6,444 nt of DNA. Source: Nitrospinae bacterium RIFCSPLOWO2_12_FULL_45_22 (lineage in GTDB: Bacteria > 2-12-FULL-45-22). The stretch lies in contig MHDQ01000170.1 in assembly GCA_001803565.1 (NCBI GenBank), positions 1 through 6,444 of the forward strand, in the 5' to 3' direction. The notes below the pieces were generated by a model. It had not been told where the DNA came from, did no database searches, and was given only the letters and a program-made list of their open reading frames with translations. A program made the translations under genes and the position numbers. Below are positions 1 through 5,920 of this stretch, in pieces (the stretch's first letter is position 1; each line of letters begins with the position of its first letter).

Positions 1-406
1 GCCAGAAGGGGAAATTCCAGGGCATTACCGCCAGGATAATCCCTAAGGGATCAAAGCGCACATAGCTCTTGCCTGCCTCAGTCTCTATCAGCTCGTCTCT
101 TAGAAAACCTTCTGCCTGCTCGGCATAGTAGTCACATACCCAGGCACATTTTTCTACTTCAGCAATGGATTGGGCAATAGGCTTGCCCATCTCCTCGGTC
201 ATAATTCTGCCGTAATGCTCCCCATTAGCCCTTAAGTGCTGCGCAGCCCTTTTCATTAAATGGCTACGCTCCGCAAAAGTAGTCTCTTCCCATTGCAGAT
301 AGGCCTCCCCGGTCTTTCTTATTAGGTCTCTTATTTCCGCTAAGGAAGGCTCCTCAAAGGTAGCGATTAATTTACCCGTGGCGGGATTAATAGACTGTAA
401 GGCCAT
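1..406 (-). CDS. NAD(P)-dependent aldehyde dehydrogenase, succinate-semialdehyde dehydrogenase type (N-terminal part, runs off the left edge)
   Basis: The first 135 residues of an Aldedh-family enzyme are visible, about 30% of the usual 455-480. The protein opens with the family's SINPATGK segment, has an EEMGKPIAQSIAEVEKC helix at residues 71-87, and reaches MPWNFPFW at 128-135. The Asn of PWNFP (residue 131) is the family's oxyanion-hole residue; the catalytic Cys and Glu lie outside the window. The GKPIAQ..EV and DPLGIILAVMPWNFPF wording resembles short GabD-type succinate-semialdehyde dehydrogenases, which oxidise the semialdehyde to succinate in the cytoplasm, but substrate cannot be fixed from this part. 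The ATG at 406-404 has a strong Shine-Dalgarno (AGGAGG, complement of 414-419) 7 nt upstream. It is transcribed away from the regulator fragment at 458-930. No defect is visible. Family assignment is firm; the substrate is an inference. Confidence 0.93.
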   Translation of the reverse strand, partial: MALQSINPATGKLIATFEEPSLAEIRDLIRKTGEAYLQWEETTFAERSHLMKRAAQHLRANGEHYGRIMTEEMGKPIAQSIAEVEKCAWVCDYYAEQAEGFLRDELIETEAGKSYVRFDPLGIILAVMPWNFPFW

Positions 407-457
407 ATTATTTCCTCCTGTTATTGTCACCAATTGCTATATCTAATAGATAAAGAA

Positions 458-930
458 GTAGATAATTTCATAAAACATTATACCACATAAAGTATTGCGA
501 GCTACATGGAGAAGCACCCAAAAGGATAACTAAAGAGGCCCTGGATTATCTCATGAGCTATTGCTGGCCGGGTAATGTCCGGGAGCTAGAGCATACCATC
601 AGCCGGGCCATTATCCTCTCGGCAGGAAAGGGCCTGATCAGACTGAAAGACCTGGAGCTACCAGAAACCTTTCCAGAAAAGGTACTCAAGGAAGAAATCC
701 TTCCCCTTCATATTCAAAAGAAATTGAAGGAGATAAACCTAAATACCCATCAGAGAGAAATCCTAAAACTAGCCCTGGGAAAAGGCCCGGTTACCAGCCT
801 GCAGCTCAGTCAACTATTTAATGTCACCGAGCAACAGATCAGGAAAGACCTTAAACTCCTGCTAGAAAAGGACCTCTTAGAAAAAAACGGAACTACCAAA
901 GGTACTTATTATATCCTAAGGAAATCCTAA
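458..930 (+). pseudogene. Sigma-54 activator (bEBP) copy A: 3' fragment with end of AAA+ domain and winged-helix DNA-binding domain
   Basis: From 493 the frame reads YCELHGEAPKRITKEALDYL, then WPGNVRELEHTISRAIIL, the sensor-II end of the AAA+ domain of RpoN-dependent activators (WPGNVREL is diagnostic). The protein then runs to a C-terminal winged helix (about 764-927): NTHQREILKLAL, TSLQLSQLFNVTEQQIRKDL as the recognition HTH, and a wing ending GTYYIL. The N-terminal part of the AAA+ domain (Walker A, GAFTGA, Walker B) is absent. Upstream, VDNFIKHY at 458-481 matches the LVEYFIHNY of copy B but lies in another frame; a 14-bp insertion (482-495) separates the two parts. An in-frame stop at 463-465 limits the downstream frame. 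An ATG at 553 could start a 125-aa product holding mainly the DNA-binding domain, but no Shine-Dalgarno precedes it. I call it a remnant, though a free DNA-binding domain cannot be ruled out. The sequence immediately 3' holds a decamer array and a sigma-54 promoter. Confidence 0.85.
477..485 (-). promoter_or_regulatory. Extended -10 promoter for the aldehyde dehydrogenase gene (predicted)
   Basis: On the minus strand this reads TGGTATAAT, a perfect TATAAT with the extended TGn element. No good -35 hexamer lies 16-19 nt upstream, which is tolerated for extended -10 promoters. Transcription would start near 470, giving a leader of about 64 nt before the ATG at 406. The site lies inside the 5' end of the decayed activator copy A, and its TGG part falls in an apparent 14-bp insertion there. 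It is a prediction from sequence match only. Confidence 0.45.
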
Positions 931-932
931 AA

Positions 933-1097
933 TATTCGCAACCAATAGGCAAATTTTCTAGCACCTTAAAAACCCGCTACTGACCAGGCTATTCACTTTA
1001 TTCGGTACTTATTCGCAACCTATTCGCAACTTATTCGCTACTCGCCAAAATCCGCTCCTAATCTACATTTCCCCATTATTCGCTACTTATTCGCAAC
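933..1097 (+). repeat. TATTCGC(A/T)AC decamer array, six of seven copies on an 11-bp period (putative enhancer sites)
   Basis: Copies lie at 933-942, 999-1008 (TATTCGGTAC), 1010-1019, 1021-1030, 1032-1041, 1077-1086 and 1088-1097. Four copies from 999 to 1041 and the pair at 1077-1097 follow one another at exactly 11 bp (decamer plus one T or C), about one helical turn, so all would face the same side of the DNA. The 45-bp gap between 1032 and 1077 is close to four turns. The array ends 113 bp before the -24 GG of the sigma-54 promoter, the usual distance for an upstream activating sequence, and follows the DNA-binding end of a sigma-54 activator. The repeats and phasing are seen directly; binding by that activator family is inference. 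Confidence 0.8.
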
Positions 1098-1207
1098 CTC
1101 TAAACCCTAAAAATCCCCGTGTTTTATCATCCAAAACCATGCCCACTAGGTTACTTTATTTCTCTAACCCCTTGTTATTAAAGGCTTTACGGCCTCACCC
1201 CAAATCC
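1098..1207. other. Spacer between decamer array and sigma-54 promoter
   Basis: No ORF of note, no clear rho-independent terminator for copy A and no convincing IHF consensus were found. A short AGGC/GCCT inverted repeat around the GGCTTTACGGCC stretch (about 1183-1194) is too weak to call. The stretch probably serves as the DNA loop between enhancer and promoter. Confidence 0.4.
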
Positions 1208-1224
1208 TTGGCATCCCCTTTGCG
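1208..1224 (+). promoter_or_regulatory. Sigma-54 (RpoN) -24/-12 promoter
   Basis: The sequence TTGGCATCCCCTTTGCG has GG at 1210-1211 and GC at 1222-1223 with exactly 10 bases between, and fits the family consensus TTGGCAC-N5-TTGC with one change. Predicted transcription start is near 1235. The nearest downstream genes are the small ORF at 1292 and the 196-aa gene at 1525. The phased decamer array 113-277 bp upstream strengthens the call. Confidence 0.8.
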
Positions 1225-1245
1225 TTATAAAGAAAATGATGATCA

Positions 1246-1255
1246 GTAGTACTAC
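1246..1255. repeat. Perfect 10-bp palindrome just after the predicted sigma-54 start
   Basis: GTAGTACTAC is identical to its reverse complement and lies about +12 to +21 from the predicted start at 1235. It could be a repressor half-site pair; it is short enough to be chance. Confidence 0.3.
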
Positions 1256-1291
1256 CGAAATAACTAAACTCTAAGGGAGGTGAAAAAGAGA

Positions 1292-1408
1292 GTGAAGGAG
1301 AAAGGAGGGGCAAAAATAAAAATGTCTGCCCCAAGTATGGCTAGCTTTCTGAAGGGAGGTGATGAATCTATCTTTAGGCTAGTAGATGAGAAGACCTATG
1401 GAAGTTGA
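1292..1408 (+). CDS. Possible 38-aa small protein in the sigma-54 leader
   Basis: A GTG at 1292 opens 38 codons ending in TGA at 1406-1408. The product begins MKEKGGAKIKMSAPSMASFL and ends IFRLVDEKTYGS. A strong Shine-Dalgarno, GGGAGGTGA (1275-1283), lies 8 nt before the GTG; its GGAGG core is 11 nt away. An in-frame ATG at 1322, with AAAGGAGGGG (1301-1310) upstream, would give a 28-aa version. The peptide is basic at its N-terminus and acidic towards its C-terminus, has no Cys, no membrane segment and no signal peptide. It is the first translatable unit after the sigma-54 promoter and lies 116 nt upstream of the 196-aa gene. No family is recognised. A GG pair at residues 23-24 recalls double-glycine leaders, but no processing enzyme is in view. 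It could equally be a translated leader or non-coding RNA. Confidence 0.45.
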   Translation: MKEKGGAKIKMSAPSMASFLKGGDESIFRLVDEKTYGS

Positions 1409-1481
1409 ATTGATTCATTCTGCTTGTAGGGTAGGTTATGAAAATTCGCTACTACAAATCTAAATGATGCAAACCACAATC

Positions 1482-1500
1482 TGAGCCTAGTATAGGCTCA
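1482..1500 (+). promoter_or_regulatory. Perfect 8-bp inverted repeat (hairpin or operator) just before the RBS of the 196-aa gene
   Basis: TGAGCCTA (1482-1489) and TAGGCTCA (1493-1500) are exact inverse complements around a 3-nt GTA loop. The Shine-Dalgarno begins 10 nt later. No T-run follows on either strand, so it is not a standard rho-independent terminator. In RNA it would be a stable hairpin that could mark a processing site, protect the downstream message or affect initiation; as DNA it could be an operator. Confidence 0.6.
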
Positions 1501-1524
1501 ATACTAAAAAAGGAGGGAAATGTT

Positions 1525-2115
1525 ATGGATATTACTCCCTATATTTTACCTAATCAGGATCGGGTATTAGGAACCTGTGGAAATGATTTCAAAGATTATC
1601 TGATTAGCCATCGGAGACCGTCAGGAGGAGATCGAGGGATTTATTTTTCATATCCCATGAATTCAGGGGATGATGGTACTCGGCATTGCTGGGGAATCTT
1701 GCGGATAAGAGGTGGATACCTCACCCTGGATTATGATGGTATGAAGCAAACTACGGCTCATACCTATCGAGACCCTAATTTTCCTGATGGGGCCAAGTGG
1801 TGTCCTTCTGATGTCCAGTATGATACACCATATCGTTATGGTGGCCGCCAGGTGGCGAATATGTATTCCACCTGCGTCCTTGATCCCTGGCAGAATTATG
1901 ATCCTGAAGTAAGGGTCTATGATGCTGGATACCAGGATATTTGTGGATTTAGTATTCACAGAATCAAGATACATGCTGTGGGAGCACAGGTAGAGGATTT
2001 CTGGTTCGCCCGCGATGTAGGATTGGTAGGCTATGCTGGCCCAACTTGGAGTGGAGGCTGGGTCTACTGCAAAGGCAACGATGGCACCTTAGTTACCTGT
2101 GGTGCTAACTGGTAA
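1525..2115 (+). CDS. Unrecognised Cys/Trp/Gly-rich 196-aa protein, target of the sigma-54 promoter
   Basis: The ATG has an excellent Shine-Dalgarno (AAGGAGGG, 1510-1517) with 8 nt from GGAGG to the start. I do not recognise the family. The 196-residue protein has seven Cys (18, 55, 93, 117, 140, 182, 192) spread along its length, seven Trp, many Tyr and Gly, and short motifs such as GTCGND, RHCWGI, KWCPSD, DICGFSI and VYCKGNDG. This composition suggests a compact beta-rich fold of the kind common among extracellular or lectin-like proteins, yet there is no signal peptide or membrane segment: the N-terminus MDITPYILPNQDRV is polar. It could therefore be cytoplasmic, exported by a non-classical route, or a metal or redox protein. 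The predicted sigma-54 start is 290 nt upstream, so regulated expression is likely. A broken gene follows after 20 nt with its own ribosome site and no terminator between them, suggesting a former operon. Coding is well supported; function is unknown. Confidence 0.85.
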   Translation: MDITPYILPNQDRVLGTCGNDFKDYLISHRRPSGGDRGIYFSYPMNSGDDGTRHCWGILRIRGGYLTLDYDGMKQTTAHTYRDPNFPDGAKWCPSDVQYDTPYRYGGRQVANMYSTCVLDPWQNYDPEVRVYDAGYQDICGFSIHRIKIHAVGAQVEDFWFARDVGLVGYAGPTWSGGWVYCKGNDGTLVTCGANW

Positions 2116-2135
2116 TAACTTAAGGAGTTTAATTT

Positions 2136-2571
2136 ATGTTGCCTCTACTTCGAATAATCAACAATCTCAGATGTAGCCCTTGAGGTTCTGAACCAATTTC
2201 TCCCGGAAGAGATGTCGAAAGAATAGAGGGCTAAACTGGTGCTTGAGACTCAAAGGCTTATTTCGGAAGCAGAATGGTCATTCTTTGAGAAAGAGATAGA
2301 GAACAGAATGTCTGCCAGGAGCCTAGCCCAGGATAAGGCCAAAATGGGAAATGGCTGGTCTATGGCCCTGGCTGCCCTGCATAGACCATTGGGGAGCCTA
2401 ACATGCCTGACCTTATTCGCGTCGAGCTTGTTGGCTCCATCCTTTGGTCTTCCCCATTTCTCTTTCTCTCAGGCCCATAAAGATCGCATGATGACCCTAA
2501 TTATACTCTATTTTGGAAGAAGGTCTACAGGATATGTGGCTCAATGGCGGTTGGCAAAAATATTCCTATAG
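2136..2571 (+). pseudogene. Broken hypothetical gene (frameshift plus in-frame stop)
   Basis: An ATG at 2136 with AAGGAG (2122-2127, 8 nt away) starts MLPLLRIINN but ends at a TGA (2181-2183) after 15 codons. Coding-like sequence continues in another frame: TISDVALEVLNQFLPEEMSKE (2161-2223), a TAG stop (2224-2226), then RAKLVLETQRLISEAEWSFF and EKEIENRMSARSLAQDKAKM, then LAALHRPLGSLTCLTLFASS, ending at 2571. The most economical reading is one gene with a frameshift near 2150-2165 and one nonsense change. An internal ATG gives a 110-aa frame at 2239 without a ribosome site. The N-terminal half is helical and charged (EAEWSFFEKEIE); the C-terminal half is hydrophobic and may have drifted. The family is not recognised. 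Only 20 nt separate it from the 196-aa gene, so it was probably co-transcribed. A perfect 9-bp inverted repeat with a 15-nt loop lies inside it at 2356-2388. Confidence 0.55.
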
Positions 2572-2620
2572 TCCTGTTTCTCTGCATGCTTTTTCGGTTA
2601 AGGGTTACAATAATTTTTCT

Positions 2621-5600
2621 TTAAGGTATAAACGTGAAATAGGCCAGACTAATGGGGGAAAGCAGTTGAGGAGAGCCCTTCTGGGTAGTACCAGCTTCTG
2701 CTAGCGCCGAGAAGGCAAAGTAAGTACCGGGAGATAAGTCAGAGGGTAGGGTTAGAGAAAATAAGCGGTAGCTATCGAATTTGCCGTTGCCATCGCTATC
2801 AGAATTCATCTCGGTAGAGTTAGGAAATACGAAACCAGGGGACAAAGTAACTCCCTGGGCAAAAGAGACGAAGCTACGGAGATCAGTGGGATCAGCAGGC
2901 TTCGCAGGCAGGGTTGGGTTGAGAAAATAAATACTGTCATCAGGAAAGCCAAAACCGATAAAGACATCAACTTTGGTCTCCGTTGTAGAAACCAAATTAC
3001 CCACCCAAAGATAAAGCTCGATAGTATCCCCAAGGGAATAATGGGATTTATTGGTGGCTACTCTGATCGTGGAAGCCCGTCCCAAGGCTATGATGGTCAT
3101 GGTATCCGGTTCACTGACCGATTGATTATTATTGACGATTAGCTGAACTTTATAGATACCATCTGTATCAACCGTAAGGGTACATTCTTTACCTCCCGTA
3201 TTCGCCAGAGAAGTCTTACTATCTAGTGGTTTTAATGTGATTGACCAGTTATAAGATAGTTCATCCTTGTTAGGATTATAACTATTGGTCCCATCAAGAA
3301 TCACGGTAGAGCCTGTAGATACCACCTGATCCGGGCCAGCATAGGCTATCGGGTTCTGTTCAGTACCGACGGCGGTAATAATTACTTTATCCGGAACACT
3401 TTCATCAATACGGTCACGGACAATCAATTGTACCTCATAGATGCCTGCTAGATCCGTTACCAAGCTGGGACTTGTCTTAGCTGGATCCGACAAATAGGCA
3501 TTACTCCCCACCGGCTTTGCCACCAAGAGCCACCGGTAGGAAAGGGGATCACCTTCAGGATCGCTGCTGCCTGAACCGTCCAGTTTTACCTTAGCACCCG
3601 CCGCAACTATCTGATTGGTACCAGCTTCCGCTATAGGTAGCTTATTGGGCTGAGCAAGATATATATTATACCCGTCACTAAAGGCTATCTGGCTTTGATT
3701 ATTCAGAGAAAAGTTATAAATATTTATTTTTTCTAGTTGAATAACCTTTGCAATCTTTCTCCCATTATAGAAATAAATACTATCTGCTGGCAATATCCTA
3801 TACCTATCTGGCGTTGTCCTATCCCTATTTAATGATTCACCCCCTCCCATTCCATCTCTTAAGTGTTTAAAGGCTATCTGGCCATAATCATTCAGGACTG
3901 GTAATGAAGTAGAAAAATCCAGCTCCGCGGTTATATTGGTAATCTGCCCTTTATCATAAAGATAGATATTCCGGCGGCCGCTAGCCGGGTCAAGACCCTC
4001 AAAGGCTACCTGGCCATTATTGTTAAGTATTGGATTTGAGGATGAGATAGGTAAATGAGCAGTAATATTGGTAAAGTTCTCTCCGTCATAAAAGTAGATA
4101 TCAGAACGGGACAAATCATTTATAGATACGGTAAAGGCTATCTGGCCCCAATCATTGAGGCTGGGCGAAGTAGCCCAGGCTTTTAAATCTGCAGTAAGAT
4201 TCGCAAGGGTATTACCGTCATATAGGTAAATATTAGATATCTTCTGCGAATATTCTTCTGGAATAGTACTGCCCGCGAAGGCTATCCAGCCGTTATTATT
4301 CAAGCTGGGCGGGGATACTCCCAACTCCATATTGGCAGTAATATGTTTAAAAGTATTACCATCATAAAAATAGATATCATTGGGATATGGGGCACGTACA
4401 TAAACGGCTGGGGTGGAAAAGGCAACCTGCCTTTGATTATTCAAGCTGAGGTTAAGCAGGCTGGCGGTGTAACGGTGGATAATAGTGTCAGAAATAATAT
4501 TGGTAAGGTCGTTACCATCCGAGAAATAGAGGGTTGTTCTATCTATAGAATCTGTTCCAAAAAAGGCAAGCTGTCCTGAATCGTTAAGGTCGGGATAAGA
4601 ACAAGGACAATATTTCAGTTCATTATAGGTAATGTTGGTAATCTCTTGTCCATCATAGAAATAAATATCAGACCCAAATTGGGGATACTCAAAGGCTACC
4701 TGTCCTTTATTGTTTAGACTCATGCTTGATGCTGTACCAGATATACCACGATATAAATTAGCTGTAATATTTACCACCGCCTCCTTATCGTACAGGTAGA
4801 CATGATAATATTGCCCATTATGCCCAACAAAGGTGACCTGGCCTTGATTATTAATCTGCGGGTACATAGGAGAAAAATTTGTATTGGCCGTTATATTTTT
4901 AAGGGTACCCCCATCATAGAGATAAACCTCCTCCCTGCCAGAAGTCAGGTTTGGAAGAGAGAAGGTCAGTTGACCATAATCATTCAGGTCAACATACGAG
5001 ATGGGGACAACGGGAGGTCTCATATCTATTAGCTGGGAAGTGATATTGGTAAGTTTGGTACCATCAATAATATAGATATCCTGGCGGCCAGAAGACCAAT
5101 CTAGGCCCCAAAAGGCTATCTGACCCTTATTATTAATGCTAATGCGATAGGGATCTATTACGGAGATATTTGAATTAGGCGTCAAATTCTTTACTTCGCT
5201 CCCATCATAAAAATAGATATGGGTAGACCAGTAATCTCGGTCTACAAAGGCTATCTGACCATGATCATTCAGACTGGGTACTGTGGCGAAAATATCTAGA
5301 TCGGCGGTAATATTCTTAATGCCTTGACCATCATAGAGATAGATATCAGAGCGGTGAAGCCCCCAATCAACATCTAAAAAGGCTATCTGATCGGTGTTAT
5401 TAATGACCGGGGCTTGGGCATGGACTTTTAAATCCGAGGTGATATTGGTTATTTTATCTCCATCATAGAGATAAATATCACTATACTCACTTCGATCCTC
5501 CCCGACAAAGGCTATCCGGCCATGATCATTGAGGGAGGGGTCTCTGGCTGAAAAAGTATTCTCATTGGCTACTATCTTACTGATCCGGAAATTATAGGCT

Positions 5601-5704
5601 TTAATATCTTCTGCCCGACCCGGACTAAAAGATAAAGTAATTAACCCTATTATTAGTAATAGCAAAAAGATAAGGGCATTGACCCCACTTGGCTTTCCTA
5701 ACAT
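2621..5704 (-). CDS. Large exported protein: signal peptide, 14 NxxGxxAF propeller-like repeats, two PKD domains, C-terminal beta domain
   Basis: From ATG 5704 the protein has 1027 residues. Residues 1-31 form a Sec signal peptide (MLGKPSG, hydrophobic ALIFLLLLIIGLITL, then SPGRA before ED). Residues 55-687 hold fourteen repeats of about 45 residues with two hallmarks: LNDxGQIAF and DIYLYDGxxITNIT. These match NxxGxxAF-type tandem repeats and probably form beta-propeller blades. Two PKD domains follow (about 690-783 and 784-874; AGxxQxVxxGxxVxLDGxxS openings, SYxW cores, YxVQLIV ends). The C-terminal beta region (about 875-1027) has a calcium-loop-like DSDGNGKFD. No LPXTG, PEP-CTERM or other sorting tail is seen. 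Probable role: extracellular or periplasmic surface protein binding glycans or proteins; no catalytic motif seen. ATG 5704 is chosen because GGGGGGG lies 8 nt upstream and the signal peptide then starts correctly. The frame stays open to a TTG at 5821 (1066 aa), whose GGAGG is only 1 nt away, too close. Convergent with 2136-2571. Confidence 0.92.
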   Translation of the reverse strand: MLGKPSGVNALIFLLLLIIGLITLSFSPGRAEDIKAYNFRISKIVANENTFSARDPSLNDHGRIAFVGEDRSEYSDIYLYDGDKITNITSDLKVHAQAPVINNTDQIAFLDVDWGLHRSDIYLYDGQGIKNITADLDIFATVPSLNDHGQIAFVDRDYWSTHIYFYDGSEVKNLTPNSNISVIDPYRISINNKGQIAFWGLDWSSGRQDIYIIDGTKLTNITSQLIDMRPPVVPISYVDLNDYGQLTFSLPNLTSGREEVYLYDGGTLKNITANTNFSPMYPQINNQGQVTFVGHNGQYYHVYLYDKEAVVNITANLYRGISGTASSMSLNNKGQVAFEYPQFGSDIYFYDGQEITNITYNELKYCPCSYPDLNDSGQLAFFGTDSIDRTTLYFSDGNDLTNIISDTIIHRYTASLLNLSLNNQRQVAFSTPAVYVRAPYPNDIYFYDGNTFKHITANMELGVSPPSLNNNGWIAFAGSTIPEEYSQKISNIYLYDGNTLANLTADLKAWATSPSLNDWGQIAFTVSINDLSRSDIYFYDGENFTNITAHLPISSSNPILNNNGQVAFEGLDPASGRRNIYLYDKGQITNITAELDFSTSLPVLNDYGQIAFKHLRDGMGGGESLNRDRTTPDRYRILPADSIYFYNGRKIAKVIQLEKINIYNFSLNNQSQIAFSDGYNIYLAQPNKLPIAEAGTNQIVAAGAKVKLDGSGSSDPEGDPLSYRWLLVAKPVGSNAYLSDPAKTSPSLVTDLAGIYEVQLIVRDRIDESVPDKVIITAVGTEQNPIAYAGPDQVVSTGSTVILDGTNSYNPNKDELSYNWSITLKPLDSKTSLANTGGKECTLTVDTDGIYKVQLIVNNNQSVSEPDTMTIIALGRASTIRVATNKSHYSLGDTIELYLWVGNLVSTTETKVDVFIGFGFPDDSIYFLNPTLPAKPADPTDLRSFVSFAQGVTLSPGFVFPNSTEMNSDSDGNGKFDSYRLFSLTLPSDLSPGTYFAFSALAEAGTTQKGSPQLLSPISLAYFTFIP
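3644..5542 (-). repeat. Fourteen tandem NxxGxxAF / IYLYDG coding repeats (about 135 bp each)
   Basis: Each unit has an LN(D/N)xGQ(I/V)AF strand and a (D/N)IY(L/F)YDG...NIT strand. All fourteen first motifs are countable, with drift in units 2 (INNTDQIAF), 9 (LNNQRQVAF) and 14 (LNNQSQIAF). Unit 13 carries an insertion of roughly 20 residues rich in Gly, Arg and Asp. Unit 14 stops after IYLAQPN, and a matching strand (FRISKIVANENTF) precedes unit 1, as in propellers closed by the N-terminal strand. Fourteen units suggest two seven-bladed propellers; that is inference. Confidence 0.85.
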
Positions 5705-5874
5705 ACTTAAGGCCCCCCCTCTTTCTAAAGATTTACAAACGTCCTTCAAACAAGATAACACACCCTTCCAGCCCTGCGGTGAACGAATACAAGAATTCTT
5801 TACATCTCTATTTTCCTTCAAACCTCCTTATCCAGTCTGTAAGCTCAAGGCATCTTGCTATCTACTTTTTTATT

Positions 5875-5903
5875 ATCATAATTCACTAAATAAATCCACC
5901 CAA
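5875..5903 (-). promoter_or_regulatory. Sigma-70-type promoter for the large exported protein (predicted)
   Basis: On the minus strand TTGGGT (complement of 5898-5903) and TATGAT (complement of 5875-5880) are separated by 17 nt. The -10 is one base from consensus and the -35 keeps TTG. Transcription would start near 5868, giving a 5' leader of about 164 nt to ATG 5704. It lies 18 bp from the oppositely directed sigma-54 promoter at 5921. Confidence 0.4.
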
Positions 5904-5920
5904 TTAGGTCATCTCAGACT

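Noticed and set aside
933-1097. CRISPR array or replication-origin iterons
   Set aside because: The units are 10 bp with 1-bp gaps, far too short for CRISPR repeats and spacers. No replication-initiator gene or DnaA-box cluster is nearby, so the enhancer reading fits better.
1386-1463. Second small frame in the leader (starts MRRPMEVELIHSAC)
   Set aside because: The only good Shine-Dalgarno is about 25 nt upstream, and the frame overlaps the better-supported small ORF.
1663-1974. Minus-strand 103-codon frame
   Set aside because: It lies wholly inside the well-supported 196-aa gene, has no ribosome site, and its sequence looks like a reverse-frame artefact.
2224-2226. Recoded TAG (pyrrolysine or selenocysteine-like readthrough)
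   Set aside because: A frameshift is also needed to join this gene to its start, so ordinary decay is simpler. No amber-suppressor tRNA or downstream element is visible.
2356-2388. Inverted repeat TGGTCTATG/CATAGACCA as a terminator
   Set aside because: The arms are perfect but the loop is 15 nt and no T-run follows on either strand. It lies within coding-like sequence.
2513-2704. 63-codon plus-strand frame
   Set aside because: It overlaps the 3' end of the large minus-strand gene and has no ribosome site. The part before 2621 (WLNGGWQKYSYSP) could be a gene tail but cannot be supported.
4343-4579. Plus-strand frames inside the large minus-strand gene (also 4802-5032 and 5679-5942)
   Set aside because: They mirror the repetitive coding sequence and its promoter region, and lack ribosome sites and recognisable domains.
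2621-5704. Many NIT/NLT sequons as glycosylation sites
   Set aside because: They are part of the repeating blade consensus and no oligosaccharyltransferase is in view.
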